64,000 nt of DNA from Amycolatopsis sp. QT-25 (GTDB lineage: Bacteria > Actinomycetota > Actinomycetes > Mycobacteriales > Pseudonocardiaceae). The notes below the pieces were generated by a model, which had not been told where the DNA came from, made no database searches, and saw only the letters and a program-made list of their open reading frames with translations. The stretch lies in assembly GCF_029369745.1 (NCBI RefSeq), contig NZ_CP120210.1, positions 4,712,001 through 4,776,000 on the forward strand. Reading direction: 5' to 3'. Shown in pieces: positions 43,722-52,908 of this stretch. Every line of letters starts with the position of its first letter. The stretch's first letter is position 1. The position numbers were made by a program, and so were the translations under genes.

Positions 43722-45174
43722 GGTCCGACAGCCTGCCCAGGCCGTTGAGGGGCTGACGCATCCGCGGGTTCCCTCGCAGGCGTTCGGCGTTGCGATCGAG
43801 GAAGGCCCAATATCCGGCGGTGAACGGGCACGCCGTTTCACCGACGCGTTTCTTCGGGTCGAAGACGCAGCCTCCGCAGTGGTCACTCATCCGATTGATG
43901 TACGCGCCGCCTGCCGCGTAGGGCTTCGTCGCGACGACGCCACCGTCGGCGTACTGGCTCATCCCGATGACGTTCGCCGGCATCACCCACGGGAAGCCGT
44001 CGACGAAGGCGGTGGCGAACCAGCCGGTCAGTTCCGCCGGATCGTAACCGCGCTGAAGCGCGTGGTTGCCCAGCACCATCAATCGTTCGATGTGATGGGC
44101 GTAGCCGCGGTCGCGGACCCCGGCCATCGCGGTACGAAGACAGGCCGCCTCCACCTGATCGGCGTCCAGCTCGCGCCACCATCGAGGTAACTTCGTCCGT
44201 GCCTGCAACTCGTTTCGACGCGGGTAATCCGGTCCGAGGTGCCAGTACAGATGCCACACCCATTCGCGCCAGCCGAGTATCTGGCGGACGAATCCCTCGA
44301 CGCCGGCCAGTGGCGCTGTACCGTCGCGGTACCGTTCCTCGGCTTTCCGGACGACGTCGAGCGGGTCGAGGAGACCGAGATTGAGGGGCACCGACAGGAG
44401 GGCGTGCGACATCGCCCAGTCCGCGTGAAGCATCGCGTCCTGGTGTGGGCCGAAAGTGGGCAGCCGCAGGTCCAGGAAGCGGCGCAGAGCACTGGTGGCT
44501 TCGCTGCGGCTGACAGCGAACTGACGCGGGCCATCGACGCCGACGGGATGGATCGCCCCGTCCCGTTCCGCCTGATCCAGATCGGCCCGGACACGTTCGT
44601 CGATCACGTCTTCACGAGGAAGCCACGGAGGAGGGACCGGCAGGGTCGAGCGGCCCGGCGGCGGACGGCGGTTTTCGTGGTCGTAGTTCCACTTCCCGCC
44701 CGCCGGATGACCGTCCAGATCGAGCAGCACCCCGAAGCGGCGGCGCTGGTCGCGGTAGAAGTCCTCCATGAGAAACCGGTGCCGCCCGGCCGCCCACGAC
44801 GCGAACTCCTGTCTGGACAGGACGAAGCCCGGTGTGGGCATGACCTCCGCCACGACACCCTCGTCATGGAGCCGCCGGACCAACGCGTCGGCGGCATGCG
44901 AGCCCGGCTCGTGCACGACGACCGGCTTGCCGAAGCGGCGCAGGCCTTCGGTGTAGGTAGGCGCGTCGACGATTCTGGCCCGACCGCCCAAATCGGCGGC
45001 CAGCCTCCGCATCCCGGTTTCGATCAAATGCAACTTCTGCCGATGGAACCGGCGGCGCCCGAACGCCGCGGCGGACCGGATCAGCAGAACTTCACGGTCG
45101 CGGTGTTCGGGCGTGCTGTGGAAATGCGGTCCGAGCTGGTCGCTGAACAACCACAAGGCATGGGGTGCGTTCAT
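43678..45174 (-). CDS. Fe-S photolyase/cryptochrome-related protein (FeS-BCP)
   Basis: A 498-residue protein of the prokaryotic (6-4) photolyase/cryptochrome group. The N-terminal antenna domain opens LWLFSDQLGPHF; the C-terminal domain has MLHADWAMSHALLSVPLNLG and the FAD-proximal YAHHIERLMVLGNHALQRGY. Fe-S cysteines are seen as CGGCVFDP and ACPFTAGYW, with a further one in VEAACLRTAM. It would repair UV photoproducts in light. Adjacent carotenoid genes suggest common light regulation. Confidence 0.92.
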   Translation of the reverse strand: MNAPHALWLFSDQLGPHFHSTPEHRDREVLLIRSAAAFGRRRFHRQKLHLIETGMRRLAADLGGRARIVDAPTYTEGLRRFGKPVVVHEPGSHAADALVRRLHDEGVVAEVMPTPGFVLSRQEFASWAAGRHRFLMEDFYRDQRRRFGVLLDLDGHPAGGKWNYDHENRRPPPGRSTLPVPPPWLPREDVIDERVRADLDQAERDGAIHPVGVDGPRQFAVSRSEATSALRRFLDLRLPTFGPHQDAMLHADWAMSHALLSVPLNLGLLDPLDVVRKAEERYRDGTAPLAGVEGFVRQILGWREWVWHLYWHLGPDYPRRNELQARTKLPRWWRELDADQVEAACLRTAMAGVRDRGYAHHIERLMVLGNHALQRGYDPAELTGWFATAFVDGFPWVMPANVIGMSQYADGGVVATKPYAAGGAYINRMSDHCGGCVFDPKKRVGETACPFTAGYWAFLDRNAERLRGNPRMRQPLNGLGRLSDLTDVVAQERERRRF

Positions 45175-45287
45175 CCGGTGCCCGACTATTCACTTCTCGC
45201 GGGTATCGCCGGTCACCGGCCGCGCGTCCGGCTCGTCCGGGGTGCGGGAGGCCGGTGGCCCGGTGGCGTGGACATCGCGCTCGCCGT

Positions 45288-45497
45288 TCACATCTTCTCC
45301 AGTGCCTCGGGCTTGTGCACCGCCTCGCCACCGCTCTTGGAGCTGCGCACCAGATACTGCGGTTCGTCAGCGGACGCGCGGACGGTACGGCCTGCCGCTT
45401 CGGTATCGGCGGTGATCTCCTTCACCACCTCGCCTTCGGCCTCCCCGCCATGACTTTGCCAACGCACCTTGTCACCCTGGTGAAAGCGCTTGGTCAT
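45288..45497 (-). CDS. DUF2945 (HVA1/TUDOR-like) protein
   Basis: A 69-residue protein of the DUF2945 family: HQGDKVRWQSHGGEAEGEVV followed by YLVRSSKSGGEAVHKPEALE. The known fold is a small SH3/TUDOR barrel of unsettled function, common in stress-linked operons. It overlaps the OsmC gene by ATGA, so it is co-expressed with it. Confidence 0.88.
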   Translation of the reverse strand: MTKRFHQGDKVRWQSHGGEAEGEVVKEITADTEAAGRTVRASADEPQYLVRSSKSGGEAVHKPEALEKM

Positions 45498-45931
45498 GGT
45501 CGCTCCTTGCCTGAGGGATTCGATCGGCTTTTCGCCGGGAAGTCGTCAACCACCTCGACCGTCCAGCCGTCGACCAACGGACAATGGTGTATCGCTTGAT
45601 CGACCACACCTTGGCGACGTTCCGCCGGTACACCGGGTAACGAGACCGACAGCCGGGCATCGACGCTGTAACCCTGTGCGGTGTCGTGGATCAGCTTGGC
45701 CTCCGCCCGTACCGCACTGTCGTCGGTGTCGAATCCCCCGGTGGACGCGGCCAGGACGACCGCCTGATGCAGGCAGGTCGCCAGCGCCGCGGCGTACAGC
45801 CGCTCCGGATTCCAGCTTCGACCAGCGCTTTCCCCGTCACCCACCAAGGACAAGGTTTCCGGCTCGACACCGGCTACCCGGACCTGACCGCCCTGGGATA
45901 CCGCCTCGGCATGTTCGATTTCCATTCCCAC
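45494..45931 (-). CDS. Ohr/OsmC-family organic hydroperoxide reductase
   Basis: A 145-residue thiol peroxidase. Cysteines C53 (ALATCLHQAV) and C117 (AIHHCPLVDG) match the Ohr/OsmC pair, and the Arg/Glu pocket is partly seen in SWNPERLYAA. It reduces organic peroxides with dihydrolipoyl or mycothiol-type donors. It begins at MGMEIEHAEAV. An inverted repeat lies seven bases upstream and may be the operator of an OhrR-type repressor, which is not present beside it. Confidence 0.9.
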   Translation of the reverse strand: MGMEIEHAEAVSQGGQVRVAGVEPETLSLVGDGESAGRSWNPERLYAAALATCLHQAVVLAASTGGFDTDDSAVRAEAKLIHDTAQGYSVDARLSVSLPGVPAERRQGVVDQAIHHCPLVDGWTVEVVDDFPAKSRSNPSGKERP

Positions 45932-45937
45932 CGTCCT

Positions 45938-45960
45938 TGAATCGTCTGTGCAACGATTCA
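45938..45960. promoter_or_regulatory. Inverted repeat ahead of the Ohr-like gene
   Basis: TGAATCGT (45938-45945) and ACGATTCA (45953-45960) are perfect complements separated by CTGTGCA. Position just before the start suggests an operator of a peroxide or MarR-type regulator. Confidence 0.45.
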
Positions 45961-46155
45961 GCGATACCCGGCATGTCGGGGCTTAATCACTTTTCGCGGA
46001 TCAGCCCCCCGGAGGGGGATCTTCCCGCGAGTGCGTGTGTCACCGAACTGGTCGACACTCACCAGGGACACCGGAAGCTCGCCGAATGAGTCCACTGGCG
46101 AGATACCGCGCTCGGCGCTTCGACATCGGCGGTGGCGCTCATGGTGGGCTCTTCG

Positions 46156-46821
46156 TCATCGACAGGGCCTGCCGGCGACTCCCCCGCCGACGAGTCCGGC
46201 ACCGACGATCACGACGTCGGTTTCGCGCAGAGCCGCGGCGCCGTTCGCCCGGCCGCCCACGAACTGGGTGACTCCGATCAGGCCGAGGATCGCGGCGGGG
46301 CCCAGAATCGTGGTGGACACGACCGCCAGGGTGAGCGGGAGCGTGTAGACGGCGACGATGCCGAGGCTCGCTTCGGCAAGCAGGACGACCGCCCAGAGCA
46401 AGGTGAGCCGCCGGTGCAGGACACGGAAGCCTTCGCTGTGGTCGAAACGCCGGTCGAACGCGTCCGGGCTGCCCGACAGATCTCGGCGTATCCGCGCGAT
46501 GCTCGGGCGCCTCCAGCCGAGCGAGACGGCCATCACCACCCCGATGACAGCCGTGGTCGCCAGATCCTTGGCCAGTTCGAGACGAGGATCACCGGCCACC
46601 ACGGCGACCGCGATCCCCACCCCGAAGCGAACCAGCACCAGCACCCCCAGGACGGTGATCTCCTGGGTTCGCAGCGAGGTCGCCACCAGAACCACCAGAG
46701 ATGCGGAGGCGGCGCCGACCAGCGCCCAGACCGGGGCGACGCCACAGGTCAGGAGTCCGAAGTAGACAGCCAGGGGCAGCATGACGTTCTCTCCCACGGC
46801 GAGCAGGAACCTGCGATTCAC
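46156..46821 (-). CDS. VC0807-family membrane protein with a truncated FAD-motif tail
   Basis: A 221-residue protein with about six spans of the VC0807 type (LRTQEITVLGVLVLVRFGVG; LSGSPDAFDRRFDHSEGFRV). It is clearly homologous to the product at 54749-55408: VRFGVGIAVAVVAGDPRLEL matches VRFFLGVLAALITGDARFVL. The last 25 residues read TDVVIVGAGLVGGGVAG, which is the start of a flavoprotein Rossmann fold cut after 20 residues. A deletion seems to have fused or read into a lost FAD gene. GTG start overlaps the MarR stop. Confidence 0.75.
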   Translation of the reverse strand: MNRRFLLAVGENVMLPLAVYFGLLTCGVAPVWALVGAASASLVVLVATSLRTQEITVLGVLVLVRFGVGIAVAVVAGDPRLELAKDLATTAVIGVVMAVSLGWRRPSIARIRRDLSGSPDAFDRRFDHSEGFRVLHRRLTLLWAVVLLAEASLGIVAVYTLPLTLAVVSTTILGPAAILGLIGVTQFVGGRANGAAALRETDVVIVGAGLVGGGVAGRPCR

Positions 46822-47273
46822 CGCGAGCCCGCTCCGGCGTCGGCCATTCTGCGCAGGAGGAAATTCAACTCGACGACTTCGCCCGTCGTGAGGCCGAGAG
46901 CCGCGGGCCGGTTGCACGCCCGGACCGCGGGCGCGACCTGGGTGAGCGCGGTGGTGCCTCGCGACGTCAAGCGCAAAGGTGTGCGCCTCCCCCGGCCGCG
47001 AGGGCTCGCGCGAATCAGAAGATCGCGTTCGATCAGGGCTACGACCACTTCGCCGATGCTCTGTGGCCGGACCAGCACCCGCTTCGCCAACTCCGATTGC
47101 GTCAGACCCGGTACGGCGGCCAGGTGGGCGAGGACGCCGAATTGAACCGGCGAGAGGCGCTGGGCGGCGAAGATCCGAGTGAACTCCCGCGCGACGGCGC
47201 GGTAGGCCTGCTGCAAGGCCCACCCTGTCGATTCCCCGGGATTCCCGGAGTTCCCTGTCATCGCGTCCGGCAC
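46818..47273 (-). CDS. MarR-family regulator
   Basis: A 151-residue MarR: RLSPVQFGVLAHLAAVPGLT, then QSELAKRVLVRPQSIGEVVV and the wing RASPRGRGRRTPLRLTSRG. It is coupled to the VC0807-type gene (GTGA) and divergent from the FAD monooxygenase; the 59-base gap contains a GATACTT/AAGGTAC-type repeat. It is likely the local ligand-responsive switch of the left end of the polyketide cluster. An alternative ATG (MTGNSGN) at 47261 exists. Confidence 0.88.
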   Translation of the reverse strand: MPDAMTGNSGNPGESTGWALQQAYRAVAREFTRIFAAQRLSPVQFGVLAHLAAVPGLTQSELAKRVLVRPQSIGEVVVALIERDLLIRASPRGRGRRTPLRLTSRGTTALTQVAPAVRACNRPAALGLTTGEVVELNFLLRRMADAGAGSR

Positions 47274-47280
47274 CGCCTCA

Positions 47281-47296
47281 AAGTATCAGGTACCTT
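47281..47296. promoter_or_regulatory. Candidate MarR operator
   Basis: AAGTATCAGGTACCTT is an imperfect palindrome lying between the divergent MarR and monooxygenase genes, 8 bases upstream of the MarR start. MarR proteins bind such elements; no other evidence. Confidence 0.35.
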
Positions 47297-47332
47297 CCAC
47301 ACTCGCAGTGATCGTCAACCGAAGGATGAGTG

Positions 47333-48679
47333 ATGAAGGTCGTCGTGATCGGTGCCGGAATCGGCGGCTTGGTGCTCGCGCACGGTCTGCGCGCCGCGGG
47401 GGTGGAGGTCACGGTGTTCGAACGGGACAGAGCACCTGCCGATACCGGCGGCTACCGGCTGCATCTGGATGCGGAAGCCTGCGAGATCCTCGACCGGCGT
47501 TTGCCGCCCGCGGTGTGTCGGGCGCTCCGTGCCAGCGCCGCGGATCCTGCGAGCTTCACGCGGTTTTCGGTGTGGGACCACCGCTTGCGGCCCCTGCTCC
47601 ATTTCCCGCGACGACCGACGCCGTCCGCTCTGCTGATCGGCCGTATCCCGTTGCGCACCCTGCTTTGCGAGGGCCTGCACGAGACGGTGCGCTTCGGCCG
47701 CGAGTTCACTCGATCGAGTGTTTCCGCCGACGGGAAGGTGACCGCGTACTTCGCGAAGGGAGCTCCCGTTCAAGGCGACCTGCTGATCGGCGCGGACGGT
47801 GCCCGGTCACGGGTGGCGCCGGCGCTCGCCGGCCGTCCCACGGCTCACCCGCTGACCGCCCGCGGAGTGGCCGGACGGACGCCGCTCACGACCGCGGTCC
47901 GGAGACTTCTGCCTCCGGCGATCACCTGCGGCCCGGGGTTCGCCATCGGACCGGGCGGCACCGGCATGTTCCTTTCCGCTCATACGCCCGGCACGGAGGT
48001 GGAGCAGAGCGACATCGCACCGGTCCTCGAATCGCCCTATCTGCTCTGGGGGATCACGACGACCGAACCCGAAACCGGCGAAGAACACCCGCTCGAGGAC
48101 GCGCAGGCCTTGCTGCACCGATGGTCGCCCGCCGCGCGGGCTCTCCTGGACCTCGCGGATCCGGCATCGGGCACTTCGTTCCCGTACTTCGCGGCCGACC
48201 CCACGAAGGGCCTGATGCCGTGGCCCGCCGGTCGGGTGACCGCGTTGGGAGACGCGGTGCACGCGATGCCGCCGACCGGTGGACGCGGAGCCGCCACGGC
48301 CGTCCGCGACGCCGACCTGCTCACCGAACGGATCATCGACGTGCACCGCGGCGTCACGCCGGTGAACACCGCGATGGCCCGCTATCAGGGCGGGGTCGAG
48401 GGCTACGCACATGAGGCACTGCGCGAGTCGCTGCAACCCCTGATCTGGCAGAGACGGCTCCGGCATCCGCTGGCTTATCACGTGGCGCGCCCAGCCTTGA
48501 AGGTCACCGGAGCGGCCATTCGCCTTCGTTCGGCACTGGCAGGCTCAGCCCTCCGGGACCGAGGCGGCGAGCCGGTCGTTGGCCAGCGTGAGCAGGTCCC
48601 GCGCACGGCCGAGTTCCGCGATCGCGCCGTCGGGGACGATCACCCCGTACCGGTTTTTCAGCAGGGCCTCGGTCTGTAG
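47333..48679 (+). CDS. FAD-dependent monooxygenase
   Basis: A 448-residue class A flavin monooxygenase (UbiH/aromatic hydroxylase fold). KVVVIGAGIGGLVLAHGLRA is the FAD fold, LLIGADGARSRVAPALAG the second motif, and VTALGDAVHAMPPTGGRGAA the third. In type II polyketide clusters such enzymes hydroxylate the aromatic skeleton or do Baeyer-Villiger steps. The last 45 residues are encoded antisense to the acyl carrier protein, so its natural end may have been earlier. The ATG at 47333 follows GAAGGA. Confidence 0.9.
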   Translation: MKVVVIGAGIGGLVLAHGLRAAGVEVTVFERDRAPADTGGYRLHLDAEACEILDRRLPPAVCRALRASAADPASFTRFSVWDHRLRPLLHFPRRPTPSALLIGRIPLRTLLCEGLHETVRFGREFTRSSVSADGKVTAYFAKGAPVQGDLLIGADGARSRVAPALAGRPTAHPLTARGVAGRTPLTTAVRRLLPPAITCGPGFAIGPGGTGMFLSAHTPGTEVEQSDIAPVLESPYLLWGITTTEPETGEEHPLEDAQALLHRWSPAARALLDLADPASGTSFPYFAADPTKGLMPWPAGRVTALGDAVHAMPPTGGRGAATAVRDADLLTERIIDVHRGVTPVNTAMARYQGGVEGYAHEALRESLQPLIWQRRLRHPLAYHVARPALKVTGAAIRLRSALAGSALRDRGGEPVVGQREQVPRTAEFRDRAVGDDHPVPVFQQGLGL

Positions 48680-48805
48680 CAGTGCGAGCGAGTCGTAGCC
48701 CAGGCTGTCGAGTTCCGCATCCAGGAAGGTGTCGAGATCGAGAGCGGCGTCCACCTCTCCACCCGCTTCGACCATCACTTCGCGCAGTTGTTCACCGGTC
48801 ATCAT
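48545..48805 (-). CDS. Acyl carrier protein of the type II PKS
   Basis: An 86-residue ACP with phosphopantetheine attachment at S39 in LGYDSLALLQTE. The acidic helices and the usual length fit a type II PKS ACP. Last gene of the KS-alpha, KS-beta, ACP operon, 23 bases after KS-beta. Two adjacent ATGs begin it; GGAG is upstream. Confidence 0.93.
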   Translation of the reverse strand: MMTGEQLREVMVEAGGEVDAALDLDTFLDAELDSLGYDSLALLQTEALLKNRYGVIVPDGAIAELGRARDLLTLANDRLAASVPEG

Positions 48806-48828
48806 CGTGTGCTCCTTCTCGTTTTCGG

Positions 48829-50025
48829 TCAGACAGGGGTGACGACGAGGGCGGAGTTGAATCCGCCCTGACCACGGGCCAGCACCAGCGCGGCGCGTAC
48901 CACGGCCTGACGCGGCTCTCCGATGACGAGGTCCAGGCCGTACTCCGGCGCGGCCGCGGTCACGTGGACGGTCGGCGGGACCAGCTCGTCGCGCAGGCCC
49001 AGCAGCGCGGTCGCGACATCGAGCGCCGCACCACCGGAGGACAGACGGCCGGTCATCGTCTTCGGCGCCGTGACCGGCACGCCGCGTCGTCCGAAGACCG
49101 TCTCGATGGCGTCGGCCTCCTGAGCGTCCAATTCGGGTACTCCGGCCGCGTCGGCGTAGACGACGCCGACGTCGGAAGGGACGAGTCCGGCATCGTCGAG
49201 CGCGCCGCGAATGGCCGCGGTCAGACCCGGGTGGCCGGGTAGGTCGAAGGTGGCGCGATAACCGGCGATCCGCCCATAAGCGGTCGCACCGCGAGCCTCC
49301 GCGACGGTTTCGTCTTCGACGACGAGCAACGCACCGCCCTCCCCTGCCACGGAACCACTCGCGTCCGCGGCGAACGGCAGGTAGGCGCGCTCGGGCCGGT
49401 CTCGGGTGGTCATCCGGCCGGATTTCAGCTGCGCCACCCACCCCCAGGGGCACAGTGACGCGTCGATCGCTCCCGAAACCACCAGCTCGCCACCGCGACG
49501 CAGCAGGCGCCTGGCCTGGCCGAGCACGTCCAGGCCACCGGCCTGTTCGGTGACCAGCACGCCACTCGCGCCGCGCATACCGTGCCGGATGGAGATCTGC
49601 CCGGTGTTCACCGCGTAGAACCACGCGAACGACTGGTAGGCGCTCACCTGCTCCGGCCCGTCGGCCCAGAGCCGCTGGAGCTCGCGCTGACCGAATTCGA
49701 ATCCGCCGGACGAACTCGCCGTCGCGACGCTCATCGCATACTCCGGTCGCTCCGCCGGGGTGACGCCGGCATCGGCCAGTGCCCAGTCCGCCGCGACGAG
49801 CGCCAGCCGCGTCATCCGATCGGTCTGCGGGAGCAGGCGCTGGGGCAGGAGTTCGCCGGGATCGAAGTCGACCTCGCCCGCCAGCTTGCCCGGATAGGTG
49901 CCGACGTCGAAGCGGGTCACCGGTCCGATCCCGCTGCGACCGTCGAGCGTGGCCTTCCAGAACTCTTCGGTCCCGGCGCCGTTGGGTGCCACCACGCCCA
50001 GTCCGGTGACGACGGCCCCGGTCAT
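48829..50025 (-). CDS. KS-beta / chain length factor
   Basis: A 398-residue ketosynthase-like protein with Gln in place of the active-site Cys: VLVTEQAGGLDVL (Q161). It pairs with KS-alpha and sets chain length. The C-terminal ARGQGGFNSALVV fits. Overlaps KS-alpha by ATGA. The chain length cannot be predicted with confidence from sequence here. Confidence 0.93.
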   Translation of the reverse strand: MTGAVVTGLGVVAPNGAGTEEFWKATLDGRSGIGPVTRFDVGTYPGKLAGEVDFDPGELLPQRLLPQTDRMTRLALVAADWALADAGVTPAERPEYAMSVATASSSGGFEFGQRELQRLWADGPEQVSAYQSFAWFYAVNTGQISIRHGMRGASGVLVTEQAGGLDVLGQARRLLRRGGELVVSGAIDASLCPWGWVAQLKSGRMTTRDRPERAYLPFAADASGSVAGEGGALLVVEDETVAEARGATAYGRIAGYRATFDLPGHPGLTAAIRGALDDAGLVPSDVGVVYADAAGVPELDAQEADAIETVFGRRGVPVTAPKTMTGRLSSGGAALDVATALLGLRDELVPPTVHVTAAAPEYGLDLVIGEPRQAVVRAALVLARGQGGFNSALVVTPV

Positions 50026-51287
50026 CGGCCCAGCGATCCGGGTTCGGCGAGTACGACGGCGCTCTGGAAGCCGCCGAACCCGCTGCCGACACTGAGAACG
50101 ACGCGGACCTCGGCGTCGCGAGCGGTGAGCGGCACGTAGTCGAGGTCGCACGCGGGGTCGGCCTGGCGCAGGTTGGCCGTCGGCGGGATCACTCCGCGGT
50201 CGATCGCGAGCGCCGACGCGGCCAGTTCGATCGAGCCGATCGCGCCGAGGGAGTGCCCGACCATGGATTTGATCGAACTCATCGGCGTGTGGCGTGCGTG
50301 CCGGCCCAGGCTGGTCTTCACCGCCGCCGTCTCGTGGACGTCGTTCTGCCGGGTGCCGGAGCCATGCGCGTTGACGTAGTCCACCCGCTCCGGAGCGACC
50401 TTGGCCTCCGCGAGGGCCGCGTCGATCGCGGCGGACATCTCGCGGCCGTCCGGCCGTAGACCGGTCATGTGGAAAGCGTTGCAGCGTGCCGCGTAACCGC
50501 CGATCTCGGCGTAGACCCGCGCTCCGCGCCGCCGGGCGGCACCGAGTTCTTCGAGGATGAACATCGCGGCTCCTTCACCGAGCACGAATCCGTCGCGCGT
50601 CCGGTCGAACGGACGGGACGCGGACTCCGGTTCGCCGTTGCGTGCCGTGGTCGCCTTGATCGCGTCGAAGCAGGCGACCGTGATGGGGGAGATCGGCGCG
50701 TCCGTCGCACCGGCGAGCATCACGTCGGCGGAGCCTTCCGCGATGAGCCCGGCGGCGTGACCCACGGCATCCAAGCCGGAGGTGCACCCGGCCGAGAGCA
50801 GGGCCACCGGGCCCCCGATGCCGAACCGGCGAGCGACCTCGGCGGATATCGAACTCGGGACGAAGTAGTCGAAGAGGTGATCGACCGCCTTCTCCGCGTC
50901 GACCTCCCAGCGTTTCCCCAGCTCGCTGACGACCGCGTATTCGCGGTCCAGTCCCATGGTGCAGCCGACCGCGCTGCCGATCGTCACACCCCACCGGCGC
51001 GCGTTCTCTCCGGGCCTCAGCCCACCGTCCGAAACCGCTTCGCCCGCGGCGATCACCGCGAGTTGCGTGCTGCGGTCGAGCCGGACGGCTTCGTCCGGAT
51101 CGAAACCGTGCTCGGCCGGATCGAAGTCGCATTCGGCGGCCACCCGGGAGCGGAACGGCGCCGGGTCGAAGAAGCTGATGGTCCGGGTCGCGGTCCGGCC
51201 CGCGGTGATCAAGTCCCAGAACGCGGCCGTACCCACCCCGCCGGGGGCGATCACACCCATCCCGGTGATGGCGACACGTCGAAGCAC
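50022..51287 (-). CDS. KS-alpha ketosynthase of the type II PKS
   Basis: A 421-residue ketosynthase: VAITGMGVIAPGGVGTAAFW at the start, active-site C168 in SAGCTSGLDAVGHA, H308 in VNAHGSGTRQND, K340 and H345 in SIKSMVGHSLGAIG. It extends malonyl units on the ACP. GTG at 51287 is preceded by GGAGGAAA; the frame upstream to 51356 has no support. First gene of the minimal PKS operon, close to the 2,3-dehydratase. Confidence 0.95.
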   Translation of the reverse strand: MLRRVAITGMGVIAPGGVGTAAFWDLITAGRTATRTISFFDPAPFRSRVAAECDFDPAEHGFDPDEAVRLDRSTQLAVIAAGEAVSDGGLRPGENARRWGVTIGSAVGCTMGLDREYAVVSELGKRWEVDAEKAVDHLFDYFVPSSISAEVARRFGIGGPVALLSAGCTSGLDAVGHAAGLIAEGSADVMLAGATDAPISPITVACFDAIKATTARNGEPESASRPFDRTRDGFVLGEGAAMFILEELGAARRRGARVYAEIGGYAARCNAFHMTGLRPDGREMSAAIDAALAEAKVAPERVDYVNAHGSGTRQNDVHETAAVKTSLGRHARHTPMSSIKSMVGHSLGAIGSIELAASALAIDRGVIPPTANLRQADPACDLDYVPLTARDAEVRVVLSVGSGFGGFQSAVVLAEPGSLGR

Positions 51288-51310
51288 GGTTTCCTCCCTC
51301 TCGGCGATCG

Positions 51311-52768
51311 TCACGCCGTACGCGCGGCGCGGCCGCAGGCCAAAGCTTGCAAGCACGGCAACAGGCTCCGTGCTTGGACGTCGACGTAATGGCTGTGCCG
51401 CAACAAACTCGTCAGCTGGTCGACGGTCATCCAGTGGAAGCCTGGCCGTTCGAGCACGTCGTCGACTTCGAGCACGACATAGCGCGTGCGTGTGTGGTGG
51501 AACCTGCCACCTTCCTCGGACATCACGGTGTCGAACCGGAAAGCCGAGGGATCGGCACCGGACACGACGTCGAGGAACGGCGGCTTCGCGAGTTCGGGCA
51601 GGCGTTCATACGTCGAGGGCGTGCACTGCACTGTCGGCGCGAGTTCGACGGTGTCGAGGAATCCGGGTTCGCGACGCAACTGGACGAGGACGTGCAGCAC
51701 GCCATCGAGGACGGTGACGAGAAAGCACACCAGGCCGACACCGCGGGCGGCGAACATCGGCTGGGACCACTCCCCCACCTCGCGTCCGTCGGCCTTGACG
51801 TCGACACCGATCACGTCGAAGAAGGCGCCGCTCTCATGCGTGATCGCCCCGTCACGGCGATGCCAAGCGGGCAGCCCGGCGAGAGGCACCCGCTCGGCCT
51901 TGATCGCGGCTTCGGCTCGGGCCGCGGTGACCGCTCCCAGTATCTCGCCGAGGTGATGCACCCCGCCGTGCGTTCCGGCCAGCGACCGGACGAGGGCACC
52001 GGTGAAGTCATCGGCGAAGCCGTCCAGGCCGTGCAGTAAACCGGAACCGTGGAACGGTAAACAGGACAGGACGGTGCGCGCGTCCATGTTGACCAGATCC
52101 TCGACAGCCAGCGCCGCATGGATCTCGGCGAGCGTGCACCACCGAAATCCCTCCAGTACCTCGATTCCGGGATCCACCTCGACGACCATGTTGCGGTTTC
52201 GCTTGCGGAGAAACCACGAACCCTGTTCGGACTGCAGAACGTCGACGAGCACACGATCCACCTCTGCGTCCACGAAGTACCGGAGGTAGGGCACGGACCG
52301 GCCACCGTGGGCTCGGGTGAAGTTGCTTCGTGTCGCTTGGACGGTGGGGGAAAGCTGGTGCCCGCGCGGGTTTCCCGGCTCGGCCTTCGCCTGCATCAGA
52401 AAGCGTTGCACACCGTCCACACACGCCGCGAGGATTCCGAGAACACCGATCTCGAACTGGCAGATGATCGGCTGTCGCCAATGCCCGACACCTCCGCCTT
52501 CGACGCGTACGTCGAGGCCTTCCACGGTGAAGAACCGTCCGGTTCGGTGACGGATCACCTGTTCGTCGTGCCAGTCACGAAGATCGGCGAGATCGGCGCG
52601 GCTCACGGTCATCGTCGAATCGCGATCGCGCTCGGCGAGCCAGTGACGCAGCGCTTCCGCGCCCGCCGGCGCGGAGGTCGTGGCCGAGCCCACCAGGATC
52701 GCCGGGAGGCCGCGGTCGCCGGAGACCAGGCTGTCGGAACGGCCGTCGAGGGTGGACGGCCGGCTCAC
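51311..52768 (-). CDS. NDP-hexose 2,3-dehydratase (EvaA/TylX3 type)
   Basis: A 485-residue, two-repeat protein. FFTVEGLDVRVEGGGVGHWR, QPIICQFEIG and EPGNPRGHQLSPTVQATRSN recur later as FFDVIGVDVKADGREVGEWS, QPMFAARGVG and EPGFLDTVELAPTVQCTPST. The family eliminates water from dTDP-4-keto-6-deoxyglucose, opening the 2-deoxysugar branch. GTG at 52768 is chosen; a GTG at 52780 is equally possible. Close to the KS-alpha start, so likely cotranscribed with the PKS. Confidence 0.9.
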   Translation of the reverse strand: MSRPSTLDGRSDSLVSGDRGLPAILVGSATTSAPAGAEALRHWLAERDRDSTMTVSRADLADLRDWHDEQVIRHRTGRFFTVEGLDVRVEGGGVGHWRQPIICQFEIGVLGILAACVDGVQRFLMQAKAEPGNPRGHQLSPTVQATRSNFTRAHGGRSVPYLRYFVDAEVDRVLVDVLQSEQGSWFLRKRNRNMVVEVDPGIEVLEGFRWCTLAEIHAALAVEDLVNMDARTVLSCLPFHGSGLLHGLDGFADDFTGALVRSLAGTHGGVHHLGEILGAVTAARAEAAIKAERVPLAGLPAWHRRDGAITHESGAFFDVIGVDVKADGREVGEWSQPMFAARGVGLVCFLVTVLDGVLHVLVQLRREPGFLDTVELAPTVQCTPSTYERLPELAKPPFLDVVSGADPSAFRFDTVMSEEGGRFHHTRTRYVVLEVDDVLERPGFHWMTVDQLTSLLRHSHYVDVQARSLLPCLQALACGRAARTA

Positions 52769-52908
52769 GTGCCCGCCCACCTGTCCACAAAGGACGATTT
52801 CGGCATGGGAACTCCTCCACTGGTCGGATCTTCTGGAGGAAAGCCTGCCCGGTGCGGCTCGACGAAGACTGTAGATTTCTCGGACGTCCCGGTCGAGCGG
52901 GCGCCGGG

